Of a stretch of 46,155 nucleotides of DNA, positions 27,198-36,260 are shown one piece after another (the stretch's first letter is position 1; each line of letters starts with the position of its first letter). The DNA is from Prochlorococcus sp. AG-355-I04. GTDB lineage: Bacteria; Cyanobacteriota; Cyanobacteriia; PCC-6307; Cyanobiaceae. The notes under the pieces are model-generated. The model was not told the DNA's origin. It was given only the letters and a program-made list of their open reading frames with translations, and made no database searches. Location of the stretch: assembly GCA_003280915.1 (NCBI GenBank), contig QCDL01000011.1, forward strand, positions 1-46,155, read 5' to 3'. A program made the translations under genes and the position numbers.

Positions 27198-29924
27198 TTG
27201 CTTAATTTAGAGGAATATTTCTCCTTTCCACTAGATGATTTCCAATTAGAAGCAATTCGGGCTATTAATAGCGGAAATTCTGTTGTTTTAACGGCACCAA
27301 CAGGTTCTGGTAAAACATTGATAGGTGAATTTGCTATATATAGAGGCTTATCTCATGACAGTAGAGTTTTTTATACAACACCTTTAAAAGCACTATCAAA
27401 TCAAAAGTTTAGAGATTTTTCTAATCAATATGGTGATAATAAAGTTGGTCTTTTAACTGGAGATATAAGTATAAATAGAGAAGCACCAATCTTAGTTATG
27501 ACGACTGAGATTTTTAGGAACATGCTTTATGGCGAATTTGATGAATTTGATGATCCCTTAGAGAATTTAGAATCTGTGATTCTTGATGAATGCCATTATA
27601 TGAATGACCCCCAAAGAGGCACAGTTTGGGAAGAAACTATAATCCATTGCCCTACTAGAACTCAAATAATAGCTTTATCAGCAACAATAGCCAATGCAGA
27701 TCAACTACAAAATTGGATAGAAAAAGTTCATGGGCCCACAGTACTAATTAATAGCGATAAGAGACCAGTCCCACTTGATTTTATTTTTTGTAGTGGTAAA
27801 GGGCTCCATCCACTTTTAAATAATAAAGGTAATGGAATTCATCCAAACTGTAAGATTTGGCGAGCTCCTAAAGGGCAGAAAATGAGAGGAAAAGTGGGCA
27901 GGATAATGCAACCAAAGTCTCCTTCAATTGGCTTTGTGATCTCCAAACTAGCTGAACGAAATATGTTGCCAGCTATTTATTTTATCTTTAGTAGAAGAGG
28001 ATGTGACAAGGCTATTGAGAATATAAAAGACTTAACTTTAGTAAGTTATTCAGAAGCGAATATGATATCCCAAAAATTAGATGTTTATCTTAAAAATAAT
28101 CAAGAGGCAATTAAAGATAAATCTCAATGCGAGGCATTAAAACGAGGTATTGCATCTCACCATGCTGGATTATTGCCTGCATGGAAAGAATTGGTTGAGC
28201 AATTATTTCAGCAAGGTTTGATAAAAGTTGTTTTTGCAACTGAAACTCTTGCTGCAGGAATTAATATGCCCGCAAGAACCACCGTTATTTCTTCTTTATC
28301 AAAAAGGACAGAAGATGGGCACAGATTATTATTTAGCAGTGAATTTTTGCAAATGTCAGGAAGAGCTGGAAGAAGAGGAAAAGATACCCAAGGATATGTT
28401 GTTACATTACAAACAAGATTCGAAGGTGCTAAAGAAGCAAGTGCGCTGGCTATTAGCAAACCAAATTCTTTAGAGAGTCAATTCACTCCTAGTTATGGAA
28501 TGGTGCTTAATCTTTTACAAAGTTATACTTTAGAAAAGTCTAAAGAATTAATTAAAAGAAGTTTTGGTAGTTTTTTATATTTAGGTGAATCTTCAGGTGA
28601 GAATATAATTCTTGAAAATTTAGATAAGGATTTAATTGAATTAAAAAAAATTACATCTGACGTTTCATGGAAAGATTTTGATGCCTACGAAAAGTTAAAA
28701 AATCGTCTTAAAGAGGAGAGAAGACTATTGAAAATTTTAGAAAAACAAGCAGCAGAAAAATTATCAGAAGAGATCACTAATGCGCTCCCATATATTAAAG
28801 ATGGAAGCTTAATTTCAATCAAAGCTCCTCAAATTAAAAGAAAAATTGTTCCAGGATTAATTTGTAAGAAAATATATGACTCCCAAAAAATAAAGAGTTT
28901 ATTGTGTTTGACAGTTGATAATTTATTTATTCTTATAAAACCCTCATACATTGTAAGTATTTTTAATGATTTGGATGCAATTGATGTCTTAGGACTTGAA
29001 GTACCCAAGATGTATTTTTCTGGAGAGGTATTTAGGGGAGATGATATGTCGCAGTGTTATGCGGATCGAATTTTAGAAGTTTCTAAAAAAAATGATTTAC
29101 AAACTCCACAATATGATTTGTCAACAGAAGTTTTGGCACAACAGCAACAAATTAATAATTTAGAAGAAACAGTTAATGATCATCCCGCCCATAGATTTGG
29201 AGACTCTAGGAAATTAAAGAAATATAGAAAAAGAATTGTTGATGTTGAACAAGAAATATATATGAGAAAAAAACTTCTTGAGGATAAAGAAAATCATAAC
29301 TGGAGAACTTTTACCGATTTGATTAAAATTTTGAATCATTTCGGTTGTTTAAATGATTTGGAATTGACAGAAGTTGGACAAACAGTTGGTGCAATAAGAA
29401 GTGAAAATGAATTATGGATAGGTCTTGTTTTAGTTAGTGGTTATTTAGACGATTTAGATCCTCCTGACTTAGCTGCAATTATTCAAGCTATATGTGTTGA
29501 TATAAGGAGACCTAATCTTTGGTGTAATTTCAAGCCTTCTTTAAAGGTAATAGATGTTTTTAATGAATTAGATGGTTTAAGAAAATTAGTCGCTTCTCAA
29601 CAAAATAAGTTTCATATTGAAATTCCTATCTATTTAGAAACAGAGTTGACTGGAATTATTTCTGAATGGGCAAGAGGAAAAAAATGGAAAGATTTGGTTT
29701 TTAATACTTCATTAGACGAAGGTGATGTAGTGAGGATTATTAGAAGATCAATTGATGTTCTTTCTCAAGTGCAATACTGTATTGGTGTTAGTAATATATT
29801 AAAAAGCAAAGCAAAGCTAGCATTAAAAGCTATTAATCGTTTTCCTGTTTCTGAATCTAATGATCTTATAAAAGTCTCTGAAGATATCAATCCTGCAACA
29901 AAAAGAATTGACAATAATTCTTAA
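27198..29924 (+). CDS. Ski2/Mtr4-like DEAD/DEAH-box RNA helicase
   Basis: A 908-residue superfamily-2 helicase of the Ski2/Mtr4 (COG4581) type. Motif I is A-P-T-G-S-G-K-T at residues 33-40, motif II D-E-C-H, motif III S-A-T, and motif VI Q-M-S-G-R-A-G-R-R-G. A long C-terminal part (about 480-900) contains the helical scaffold and a coiled-coil segment around 690-725. This family is eukaryotic in its best-known members, but a copy is widely present in cyanobacteria. An RNA-processing role is likely, with targets unknown. The start is TTG at 27198. Confidence 0.92.
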   Translation: MLNLEEYFSFPLDDFQLEAIRAINSGNSVVLTAPTGSGKTLIGEFAIYRGLSHDSRVFYTTPLKALSNQKFRDFSNQYGDNKVGLLTGDISINREAPILVMTTEIFRNMLYGEFDEFDDPLENLESVILDECHYMNDPQRGTVWEETIIHCPTRTQIIALSATIANADQLQNWIEKVHGPTVLINSDKRPVPLDFIFCSGKGLHPLLNNKGNGIHPNCKIWRAPKGQKMRGKVGRIMQPKSPSIGFVISKLAERNMLPAIYFIFSRRGCDKAIENIKDLTLVSYSEANMISQKLDVYLKNNQEAIKDKSQCEALKRGIASHHAGLLPAWKELVEQLFQQGLIKVVFATETLAAGINMPARTTVISSLSKRTEDGHRLLFSSEFLQMSGRAGRRGKDTQGYVVTLQTRFEGAKEASALAISKPNSLESQFTPSYGMVLNLLQSYTLEKSKELIKRSFGSFLYLGESSGENIILENLDKDLIELKKITSDVSWKDFDAYEKLKNRLKEERRLLKILEKQAAEKLSEEITNALPYIKDGSLISIKAPQIKRKIVPGLICKKIYDSQKIKSLLCLTVDNLFILIKPSYIVSIFNDLDAIDVLGLEVPKMYFSGEVFRGDDMSQCYADRILEVSKKNDLQTPQYDLSTEVLAQQQQINNLEETVNDHPAHRFGDSRKLKKYRKRIVDVEQEIYMRKKLLEDKENHNWRTFTDLIKILNHFGCLNDLELTEVGQTVGAIRSENELWIGLVLVSGYLDDLDPPDLAAIIQAICVDIRRPNLWCNFKPSLKVIDVFNELDGLRKLVASQQNKFHIEIPIYLETELTGIISEWARGKKWKDLVFNTSLDEGDVVRIIRRSIDVLSQVQYCIGVSNILKSKAKLALKAINRFPVSESNDLIKVSEDINPATKRIDNNS

Positions 29925-29932
29925 ATTTTTTT
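29903..29932 (+). terminator. Intrinsic terminator overlapping the helicase stop codon
   Basis: AAGAATT at 29903-29909 and AATTCTT at 29916-29922 form a seven-base-pair stem with a six-base loop, followed by seven T at 29926-29932. The right arm runs into the TAA at 29922-29924. The stem is AU-rich, as expected for this genome, so strength is uncertain. It lies beside the convergent fumC stop. Confidence 0.5.
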
Positions 29933-29934
29933 AA

Positions 29935-31320
29935 TCAAATCATAGAATTGATATTCATTGCTTCATCAAATTCATCTTCGTTTAAATAACCTAATTTAAG
30001 TGTTGCCTCTTTTAAATTTAATGATTCTTTGAAGGCAAGGTTTGCAATTTCAGCTGCTTTTTCATAACCAACTTTTGGGACTATGGCTGTAACTAACATT
30101 AATGAATTTTCTAAATTTAACTTCATTTTCTTTTGATTAGGCTCCATACCATCAACTAATTTTATTCTGAAGTTTTCTATTACATTTTTAAGTAATTTTA
30201 AACTTGTGAGAATATTAAATCCAATAAGAGGCTTATATTCATTCATCTGTAAAGTGCCGCTAGAATTTGCCATTGATACTGCATATTCAAGACCCATTAT
30301 CTGAGTGCAAACCATTGATAAGGCTTCGCATTGAGTTGGATTAACTTTGCCTGGCATGATAGAACTTCCAGGTTCATTTTGAGGAATAATTAGTTCATAT
30401 ATTCCTGATCTTGGACCAGAAGATAAAATTTTTATATCATTTGAAATTTTAAATAATGCACCTGCTAATATTTTTATCTGACTCATTACTTGAGCAAGAC
30501 GATCATGCGAGGCCATGATAGAAAAATTATTTTTTGATTTATAGAACATTAGATTAGTATCATCGGAAATTGATTTTATAGACTCTTCACAAAATCCTTT
30601 TGGACAATTAATCCCCGTACCAACTGCAGTTCCTCCCAGAGGTAAGAAATACAATTCATTCAGACTCATCATAATTGCATTCTCAGCATCTTTAAGTTGC
30701 TCTGACCATCCTGATATTTCTTGCCCAAAAGTAAGTGGAACTGCATCTTGAAAATGGGTTCTTCCTATTTTTATAAGGTCTTTCCATTCTTCACTTTTTT
30801 TATCAAGGATCTTAGTAAGTTCCCTGATGGTTGGAACTAAATTTTTGATTATTTCATTAACAACTGATATTTGAATAGCCGCAGGAAAAGTATCATTAGT
30901 TGACTGAGATTTATTTACATCATCATTAGGATGAATTGGTTGATGACTTCCGAGCTCTGAATTTGTTTTTAATGCTGCAATATTTGAAATTACCTCATTA
31001 ACATTCATATTTGTTTGCGTGCCACTTCCTGTTTGCCAAACCTTTAAGGGAAACTGTGAATCATGAAGCCCATCAAGTATTTCTGTACATGCCTCTACAA
31101 TCAAATCTTTTTTTCTTTTATCTATTAACCCTAAATTGAAATTAGCGATTGAAGCAGCTTTTTTTATGAGGGTGAGTGAATAAATTAATTCAATTGGAAT
31201 TAATTCTTCTCCAATAGAAAAATTTTTTATCGATCTTTGTGTTTGAGCCCCCCACAAAGCTTCAATAGGAACCTCTATTGTTCCCATACTATCTTTTTCA
31301 AGCCTAAAGTTTTTTGTCAT
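29935..31320 (-). CDS. fumC: Fumarate hydratase class II
   Basis: Reversibly hydrates fumarate to malate, part of the cyanobacterial TCA branch and of recycling fumarate from purine synthesis. The signature G-S-S-I-M-P-G-K-V-N-P is intact, with G-S-G-T-Q-T-N-M-N-V-N-E upstream (about residues 99-110) and H-P-N-D-D-V-N-K-S-Q-S-T-N-D-T. 461 residues. It follows purB after 48 bases on the same strand; purB itself releases fumarate, so this pairing is metabolically coherent. Confidence 0.97.
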   Translation of the reverse strand: MTKNFRLEKDSMGTIEVPIEALWGAQTQRSIKNFSIGEELIPIELIYSLTLIKKAASIANFNLGLIDKRKKDLIVEACTEILDGLHDSQFPLKVWQTGSGTQTNMNVNEVISNIAALKTNSELGSHQPIHPNDDVNKSQSTNDTFPAAIQISVVNEIIKNLVPTIRELTKILDKKSEEWKDLIKIGRTHFQDAVPLTFGQEISGWSEQLKDAENAIMMSLNELYFLPLGGTAVGTGINCPKGFCEESIKSISDDTNLMFYKSKNNFSIMASHDRLAQVMSQIKILAGALFKISNDIKILSSGPRSGIYELIIPQNEPGSSIMPGKVNPTQCEALSMVCTQIMGLEYAVSMANSSGTLQMNEYKPLIGFNILTSLKLLKNVIENFRIKLVDGMEPNQKKMKLNLENSLMLVTAIVPKVGYEKAAEIANLAFKESLNLKEATLKLGYLNEDEFDEAMNINSMI

Positions 31321-31368
31321 TATTCCTCTGAAAACACTGGTTTAACTTAGATAAGGTTTTCAGCAATC

Positions 31369-32664
31369 CTAGATACCTAACTTCTCCCATATTACACTTA
31401 AATTATTGAGATGAATTGAAGGATTAAAACATTCTTCTAAGTCACTTTGATCAATAAAATCCATTATTTCATTATCTCTCTCTATATTTTGTTTGAAATT
31501 CCCATTTTCGGTATTCCACGCATGATGCGCATTTTTTTGTACTAAGCTATAAGCCTTTTCTCTAGACAACCCTTTCTCCACAAGCAAAAGTAAAACTTTC
31601 TGACTAAAGATGACACCACCATATATATTTAAATTTTTGAGCATATTTTTTGGATAAACTTCCAAATTCCTTACTATATCTTTCATTTCCCTGAGCATAA
31701 AATGCAAACAGATTGAGACATCAGGTAACATGATACGTTCATTTGAACTATGGCTTATATCTCTTTCGTGCCATAGTGGAACATTTTCCAGTGCTGTTAA
31801 GACGTAACTCCTCAAAATTCTTGCTAAACCGCTTACTCTTTCACTTCGAATAGGATTTCTTTTATGAGGCATGGCAGAACTTCCTTTTTGCCCTTTTGTA
31901 AAGCCCTCCTCAACTTCTAAAACATCAGTTCTTTGTAAATTTCTTATTTCAGTTGCGAATCTATCTAGAGAAGCGCCAACTAGTGCAATAGTTTGAACAT
32001 ATTCTGCATGTCTGTCTCTCGATATGACCTGCGTACTTGCTGTATCTGGCTTTAAGCCGAGTAAATCACAAGTTATTTGTTCTACTTTGGGATTCGTATT
32101 AGCGTAAGTTCCCATTGCACCACTTATTTGTCCAATAGCTACAGATTCTTTCAGTGTTAATAATCTTTTTTTGTTCCTTAATATTTCTGCTAACCATCCA
32201 GCAAGTTTAAAACCGAAGGAGATTGGCTCCCCATGAATTGCATGAGATCTGCCAATCATTAAGGTATTTTTATGCTCCCCTGCTAATAATCTGACTTCAT
32301 TTTCTAGGTTCTCAATTTCTTCTAATAATAATTCGCAAGAATCTTTTAACTGAAGAGATAAGCCAGTATCAAGTACATCACTACTGGTCATACCAACATG
32401 TATATATCTTCCAGAATCTCCTACAAATTCATTAACGCTTGTAAGAAATGCTATGACATCATGTTTAACTTCTTTCTCAATTTCTGTAATTCTAGATTCA
32501 TCAAATTTTGCATTTGAACGTATCTCTTGCATGGCATTCTCAGGAATTTTTCCCAGGGAAAAATTTGCTTCACATGCAGCTATTTCAACCTTAAGCCAAC
32601 TCTGGAATTTTGCGCTATCAGTCCAGATTTTCCCCATTTCGGGTAATGTGTAACGCTCGATCAC
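31369..32664 (-). CDS. purB: Adenylosuccinate lyase
   Basis: Cleaves SAICAR to AICAR and adenylosuccinate to AMP, releasing fumarate. Member of the fumarase/aspartase superfamily with the signature G-S-S-A-M-P-H-K-R-N-P, plus G-M-T-S-S-D-V-L-D-T and G-R-S-H-A-I-H-G-E-P for substrate and catalytic His. 431 residues. The start is GTG at 32664, giving I-E-R-Y-T-L-P-E-M-G, a standard PurB N terminus. Probably cotranscribed with fumC. Confidence 0.96.
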   Translation of the reverse strand: MIERYTLPEMGKIWTDSAKFQSWLKVEIAACEANFSLGKIPENAMQEIRSNAKFDESRITEIEKEVKHDVIAFLTSVNEFVGDSGRYIHVGMTSSDVLDTGLSLQLKDSCELLLEEIENLENEVRLLAGEHKNTLMIGRSHAIHGEPISFGFKLAGWLAEILRNKKRLLTLKESVAIGQISGAMGTYANTNPKVEQITCDLLGLKPDTASTQVISRDRHAEYVQTIALVGASLDRFATEIRNLQRTDVLEVEEGFTKGQKGSSAMPHKRNPIRSERVSGLARILRSYVLTALENVPLWHERDISHSSNERIMLPDVSICLHFMLREMKDIVRNLEVYPKNMLKNLNIYGGVIFSQKVLLLLVEKGLSREKAYSLVQKNAHHAWNTENGNFKQNIERDNEIMDFIDQSDLEECFNPSIHLNNLSVIWEKLGI

Positions 32665-32954
32665 AATTTTTTTTAATTATCAATTTAAACTTTATAACCA
32701 AAATCGAATTATTGCTCTATACCTTAAAGATGTAATTGCCATTGAAGATATTTGCCTGGCTATTATTTTCTTATGTAACATTTTTCTGGCTAATTAAGAA
32801 AGCTTAAATATAAAAATGTTTGCATTTATTCCTTTATTCCTTTCGTTAATAATGGGTAATTTTTTAGTTCTTATTTAAAATTGGAAGGTATTAAAGAATT
32901 TGGATCTTAATCTTGTAGAAGTTCATTATTCAGTCTTTTTTTATTGATTAATAG
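32665..32954. other. 290-base spacer between divergent purB and tlyA
   Basis: This stretch must hold the promoters of both divergent genes. No tRNA, riboswitch or other known RNA was recognised. It contains two copies of CTGGCTA exactly 30 bases apart (32756-32762 and 32786-32792) and a tandem TTTATTCC pair near 32825-32840. A 20-codon frame at 32816-32878 encodes a hydrophobic peptide but lacks support as a gene. Confidence 0.4.
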
Positions 32955-33753
32955 ATGATTAAAAAAAGTAGATTAGACCTTTATCTTCTTAAAAGTGGTT
33001 TGTGCGAAACTCGTCAAAAAGCCCAAGGTTTAATTCTTGCGGGCAAGGTTAGAGATATCAATGGAAAAGTATGGGATAAACCTGGACAACAAGTATTAAT
33101 TGGATCTGAATTTTTTATTGATTCCGCGCCTATGTTTGTATCAAGGGGAGGCGAAAAATTATTGGAGGCATTTAAAAAACTTGAAATTAAAGTAAAAGAC
33201 AAAATATGTATTGACGCAGGAATCTCTACTGGGGGATTTACTGATTGCTTGTTGCAACAAGGCGCAAAGTTAGTTTATGGGATAGATGTTGGTTATGGAC
33301 AAACTGCATGGAAGATTAGAAATAACCCAAAAGTTATACTTTTTGAACGAACTAATATTAGAAATTTAAAACCTAATGATCTTTTATCTAGAAGTGATGA
33401 ATTACCAAATTTTGTTGTTGCTGATTTGTCTTTTATTTCATTAAAGTTAGTTTTTCAATCTATTAGTAATTTATTAGAAGGTGATTGTATTGAGGGAATA
33501 TTTTTAATTAAACCCCAATTTGAGGTAGGTAAAGATAAAGTCAGTAAAGGAGGTGTTGTTCGCAATCCTAAATTCCATACTGAGGCTATAGAGTCTGTTA
33601 TCTATGCTGCTAAGAATTTCCAATGGAATATAAAGAATTTGATAGCTTCTCCCCTGGTAGGTCCTGCTGGAAATCATGAATATCTAGCTTGGATGACCTT
33701 AGGAAGTCAATCAAATAAAAGTATTAATAGTGAATATATACAAAATTTAGTAA

Positions 33754-33767
<14 letters not shown>
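32955..33767 (+). CDS. TlyA-family rRNA 2'-O-methyltransferase
   Basis: 270 residues. An N-terminal S4 RNA-binding domain (R-L-D-L-Y-L-L-K-S-G-L-C, then A-G-K-V-R) is followed by an RrmJ/FtsJ-type methyltransferase with V-S-R-G-G-E-K-L, the SAM loop D-A-G-I-S-T-G-G-F-T, an A-D-L-S-F-I-S-L motif and K-P-Q-F-E-V-G-K-D-K-V near the end. Mycobacterial TlyA methylates 16S and 23S rRNA cytidines; older annotations call the family hemolysin A. ATG at 32955. Its stop lies one base from the glnB stop. Confidence 0.93.
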
Positions 33768-34131
<364 letters not shown>

Positions 34132-34377
34132 TTAATTGTTTTTTGGGAAAACATCCAACATTGAAATATCTGAAAAACATTGAACATTAAGGCCTGCATT
34201 CTTGGCGTCTTCAATTAATAGTTTGGAGTTTTCTTCAGAAATTATTACTGTACTATTTGATAACGCTTCCCACTGATCATTCTCAAAGTGTGTTTGAAGC
34301 CATAACATTCCAATTGCAGTTTTTGGTTGAAGGGATTTATTTAAGTTGTTATCGATCGTTATCAAACAAATGTCCAT
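34132..34377 (-). CDS. Hypothetical protein upstream of glnB (81 aa)
   Basis: I recognise no domain. The 81-residue acidic protein has an N-terminal strand (C-L-I-T-I-D), a T-A-I-G-M-L-W-L-Q-T-H-F segment and an alpha/beta-like C-terminal part (V-I-I-S-E-E-N-S-K-L-L-I-E-D-A). It is neither membrane nor secreted. ATG at 34377. It is 24 bases from glnB and most likely cotranscribed with it, so a link to nitrogen status is plausible by context only. Confidence 0.75.
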   Translation of the reverse strand: MDICLITIDNNLNKSLQPKTAIGMLWLQTHFENDQWEALSNSTVIISEENSKLLIEDAKNAGLNVQCFSDISMLDVFPKNN

Positions 34378-34429
34378 TAATTATTTATTGAACTAAACAC
34401 ATATAAACCTTTCGGCGGACATTGTGAAT

Positions 34430-34443
34430 GTTACTATTGATAC
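34430..34443 (-). promoter_or_regulatory. NtcA-like binding site upstream of the glnB operon
   Basis: Read on the minus strand the site is GTA-N8-AAC, matching the NtcA consensus GTA-N8-TAC at five of six fixed positions. TATATG, a plausible -10 box, lies 24 bases downstream on the same strand, close to the 22-23 base spacing of NtcA-activated promoters. A second five-of-six match (GTC-N8-TAC, plus strand) lies at 34473-34486 in the same spacer. Confidence 0.45.
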
Positions 34444-34542
34444 AAAAATAAGATTTAACAGCTTTTGACTTAGTCAATTGTAATACTTAGATTTGTTGAT
34501 ACTTTCGCGAATTTTTATCTTTATATATAGTTTTTATATAGG

Positions 34543-34565
34543 TTTAGTAAAAAAGTTCTACTAAA
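34543..34565 (+). promoter_or_regulatory. 7-bp hairpin in the queF leader next to the start codon
   Basis: TTTAGTA at 34543-34549 pairs perfectly with TACTAAA at 34559-34565 across a nine-base loop, ending one base before the ATG. It could hide the ribosome entry region. It does not fit the preQ1 riboswitch consensus that regulates queuosine genes elsewhere, and the AU-rich stem is weak. Confidence 0.3.
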
Positions 34566-34566
34566 A

Positions 34567-34977
34567 ATGAGTACAGCTAAATTAGAAGATTCGACTAAAA
34601 GACCGCTATATGGTGAAAGAATTATTGAAGAATCAAAAATAATTTGTTTCGATAATCCAAATAAGAAAAGAATTTATGAAATTTCTATTCAGTTACCTGA
34701 ATTTACATGTAAGTGCCCCTTTTCTGGTTATCCAGATTTTGCAAAGCTAAATATTATTTATCAACCTAATTTGAAAGTCTATGAGTTGAAGTCTTTAAAG
34801 CTTTATATTAATAATTTTAGGGATATAAAAATATCACATGAGGAAGTTGTGAATAGAATTATGGATGATTTAGTGAATGAAGGTTCCCCTCACTGGATAC
34901 ATTTAAATGCTGCATTTAACCCCAGAGGGAATGTTTCTATGCAGTTAGATATTTTTAGTGGGCAGAAAAGAAATTAA
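34567..34977 (+). CDS. queF: NADPH-dependent preQ0 reductase (7-cyano-7-deazaguanine reductase)
   Basis: Reduces preQ0 to preQ1 in queuosine biosynthesis. It belongs to the short type-I (unimodular) T-fold class, 136 residues. The nucleophile is Cys50 in [11 protein letters not shown]; the substrate-binding E-L-K-S-L-K-L-Y-x-x-x-F-R motif and a downstream H-E-E follow. ATG start at 34567. Its last codons overlap the last codons of ccs1 by four bases. Confidence 0.95.
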   Translation: MSTAKLEDSTKRPLYGERIIEESKIICFDNPNKKRIYEISIQLPEFTCKCPFSGYPDFAKLNIIYQPNLKVYELKSLKLYINNFRDIKISHEEVVNRIMDDLVNEGSPHWIHLNAAFNPRGNVSMQLDIFSGQKRN

Positions 34978-34991
34978 AAATTTTTTATTTC
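34970..34991. terminator. Palindrome spanning the queF and ccs1 stop codons
   Basis: A 22-base near-palindrome centred at 34980/34981, with one internal mismatch and A5/T6 runs at its centre. It includes both stop codons (queF TAA 34975-34977, ccs1 TAA 34974-34976). The A and T runs could serve as U-tracts for transcripts from either side. The stem is all A-T except the outer pair, so evidence is modest. Confidence 0.35.
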
Positions 34992-36260
34992 GTCTGATAA
35001 TTTAAAGAATTCTTTTTTAAAACCAACTAGATTTTTATTACTAAGGCCTCCAATAGATAACTTCTGTGATTCTTTATTTACCAGAATCCATAATTGGTTG
35101 GTTGGTATAAGACTTATTATTGTTCCAAAAATTATTAAGATAAAAGAAAAGTAAATAAATGGTATAGACGGATCATTTTTAATAATTAATCCACTGCTGG
35201 GGATTATTTTTTTCAGAGATACTTTTGAAGAGTTAACTTCTAAAGGATCGTCATTGATATAGAGATTATTCCCGGAAAAATTTTCTATATTCGAAATTTT
35301 AAGTGGACCATTTTCATTATCTATTGTTAAAAGGAAATTTTTTTTAGTCTCCGATCCTAATTCAATTAAAACTCCCCAAACTTGATTGCCGATTTCTGGA
35401 ATCTCCTTTAATTGTAATTGATAAAGGATATGATCTATTTCTAAAACAACATTTGATATTGCCCAATCTGCTTGATAAATAGTTAATCCTTTAAACCTGA
35501 TTGGGTGATTAACTTTGGTGGTTTTTATTTCATTTAAATTTAGATCTTCAGAAGAAAAATTTAATTTTGAAATAAACTGTTTGGGTACACCATCACTTTC
35601 TCTTTCAATAGAAAAATCGACTAATTTTACATTGGCTTTTGAGTTTGTGCTCTCATTAACAAGATCTAAAGTTTCTCCTGGCAATAAATATTGTTCTTTT
35701 GATTGACTTGTAAAACTTCCATATGCTGAACCTATAAGTAAGACTATTAAGCCGATATGTACAACTAAAGGACCGATTTTTCCAATTAACCCCTTTCTTG
35801 CAGAAATATGACTATTAAATTTGTATGTTTTCCATCCTTTTTTTTTAAGCAATAAATCCACTTTTGATATATGTTCTCCATCTTTATTGATTGGATGACT
35901 TGTAGTTAGTTGCAGTTTGCTAAATTTTTTTTCACTCTTATATTCAATCCATTTTAATGAAGCTTTTAATGAAGGAATTTGCCTCCTGAAACTACAAGCT
36001 GCCAGAGAAATGCAAAGAAGAATTAATGTAAATAAAAACCAAAAGCTTGTATATATATGATCCAATTGAAGATTTAAGACTTTTTCTCCATCTAAAAATC
36101 CAAAAATGGGAGCTTTATCAAAATTATCAATATAAAATTTATTATTATTATCTTGAGGTATAAAAGTACCTATGCCACTGGCAATAGCTATGAAGATTAT
36201 CAGTGATATTGCGAATCTTAAACTTGATATTTTTAAAATTAGATTCTTAAAAATAATCAT
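34974..36260 (-). CDS. ccs1: Cytochrome c biogenesis protein Ccs1 (ResB-like)
   Basis: Membrane component of the system II cytochrome c maturation pathway, which carries heme out and joins it to apocytochrome with CcsA. The 428-residue protein has membrane helices near residues 10-30, 65-90, 160-180 and 370-395 around a large lumenal domain, as in ResB. The start ATG abuts the ccdA stop (TAAATG), so both are made together. CcsA is not in the window. It supplies cytochrome f and cytochrome c6. Confidence 0.93.
   Translation of the reverse strand: MIIFKNLILKISSLRFAISLIIFIAIASGIGTFIPQDNNNKFYIDNFDKAPIFGFLDGEKVLNLQLDHIYTSFWFLFTLILLCISLAACSFRRQIPSLKASLKWIEYKSEKKFSKLQLTTSHPINKDGEHISKVDLLLKKKGWKTYKFNSHISARKGLIGKIGPLVVHIGLIVLLIGSAYGSFTSQSKEQYLLPGETLDLVNESTNSKANVKLVDFSIERESDGVPKQFISKLNFSSEDLNLNEIKTTKVNHPIRFKGLTIYQADWAISNVVLEIDHILYQLQLKEIPEIGNQVWGVLIELGSETKKNFLLTIDNENGPLKISNIENFSGNNLYINDDPLEVNSSKVSLKKIIPSSGLIIKNDPSIPFIYFSFILIIFGTIISLIPTNQLWILVNKESQKLSIGGLSNKNLVGFKKEFFKLSDEIKNF

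Noticed and set aside
32816-32878. 20-codon hydrophobic frame (ATG to TAA) between purB and tlyA
   Set aside because: It resembles a tiny membrane peptide, but does not match any small photosystem or cytochrome subunit I know, and AT-rich DNA gives such frames by chance.
32665-32954. Possible small RNA (such as 6S RNA) in the purB/tlyA spacer
   Set aside because: No long complementary arms or G/C-rich stem expected for 6S-type RNA were found.
34501-34566. preQ1 riboswitch ahead of queF
   Set aside because: The conserved C-rich loop and A-rich tail arrangement of preQ1-I or preQ1-II is not present; only a simple hairpin is seen.
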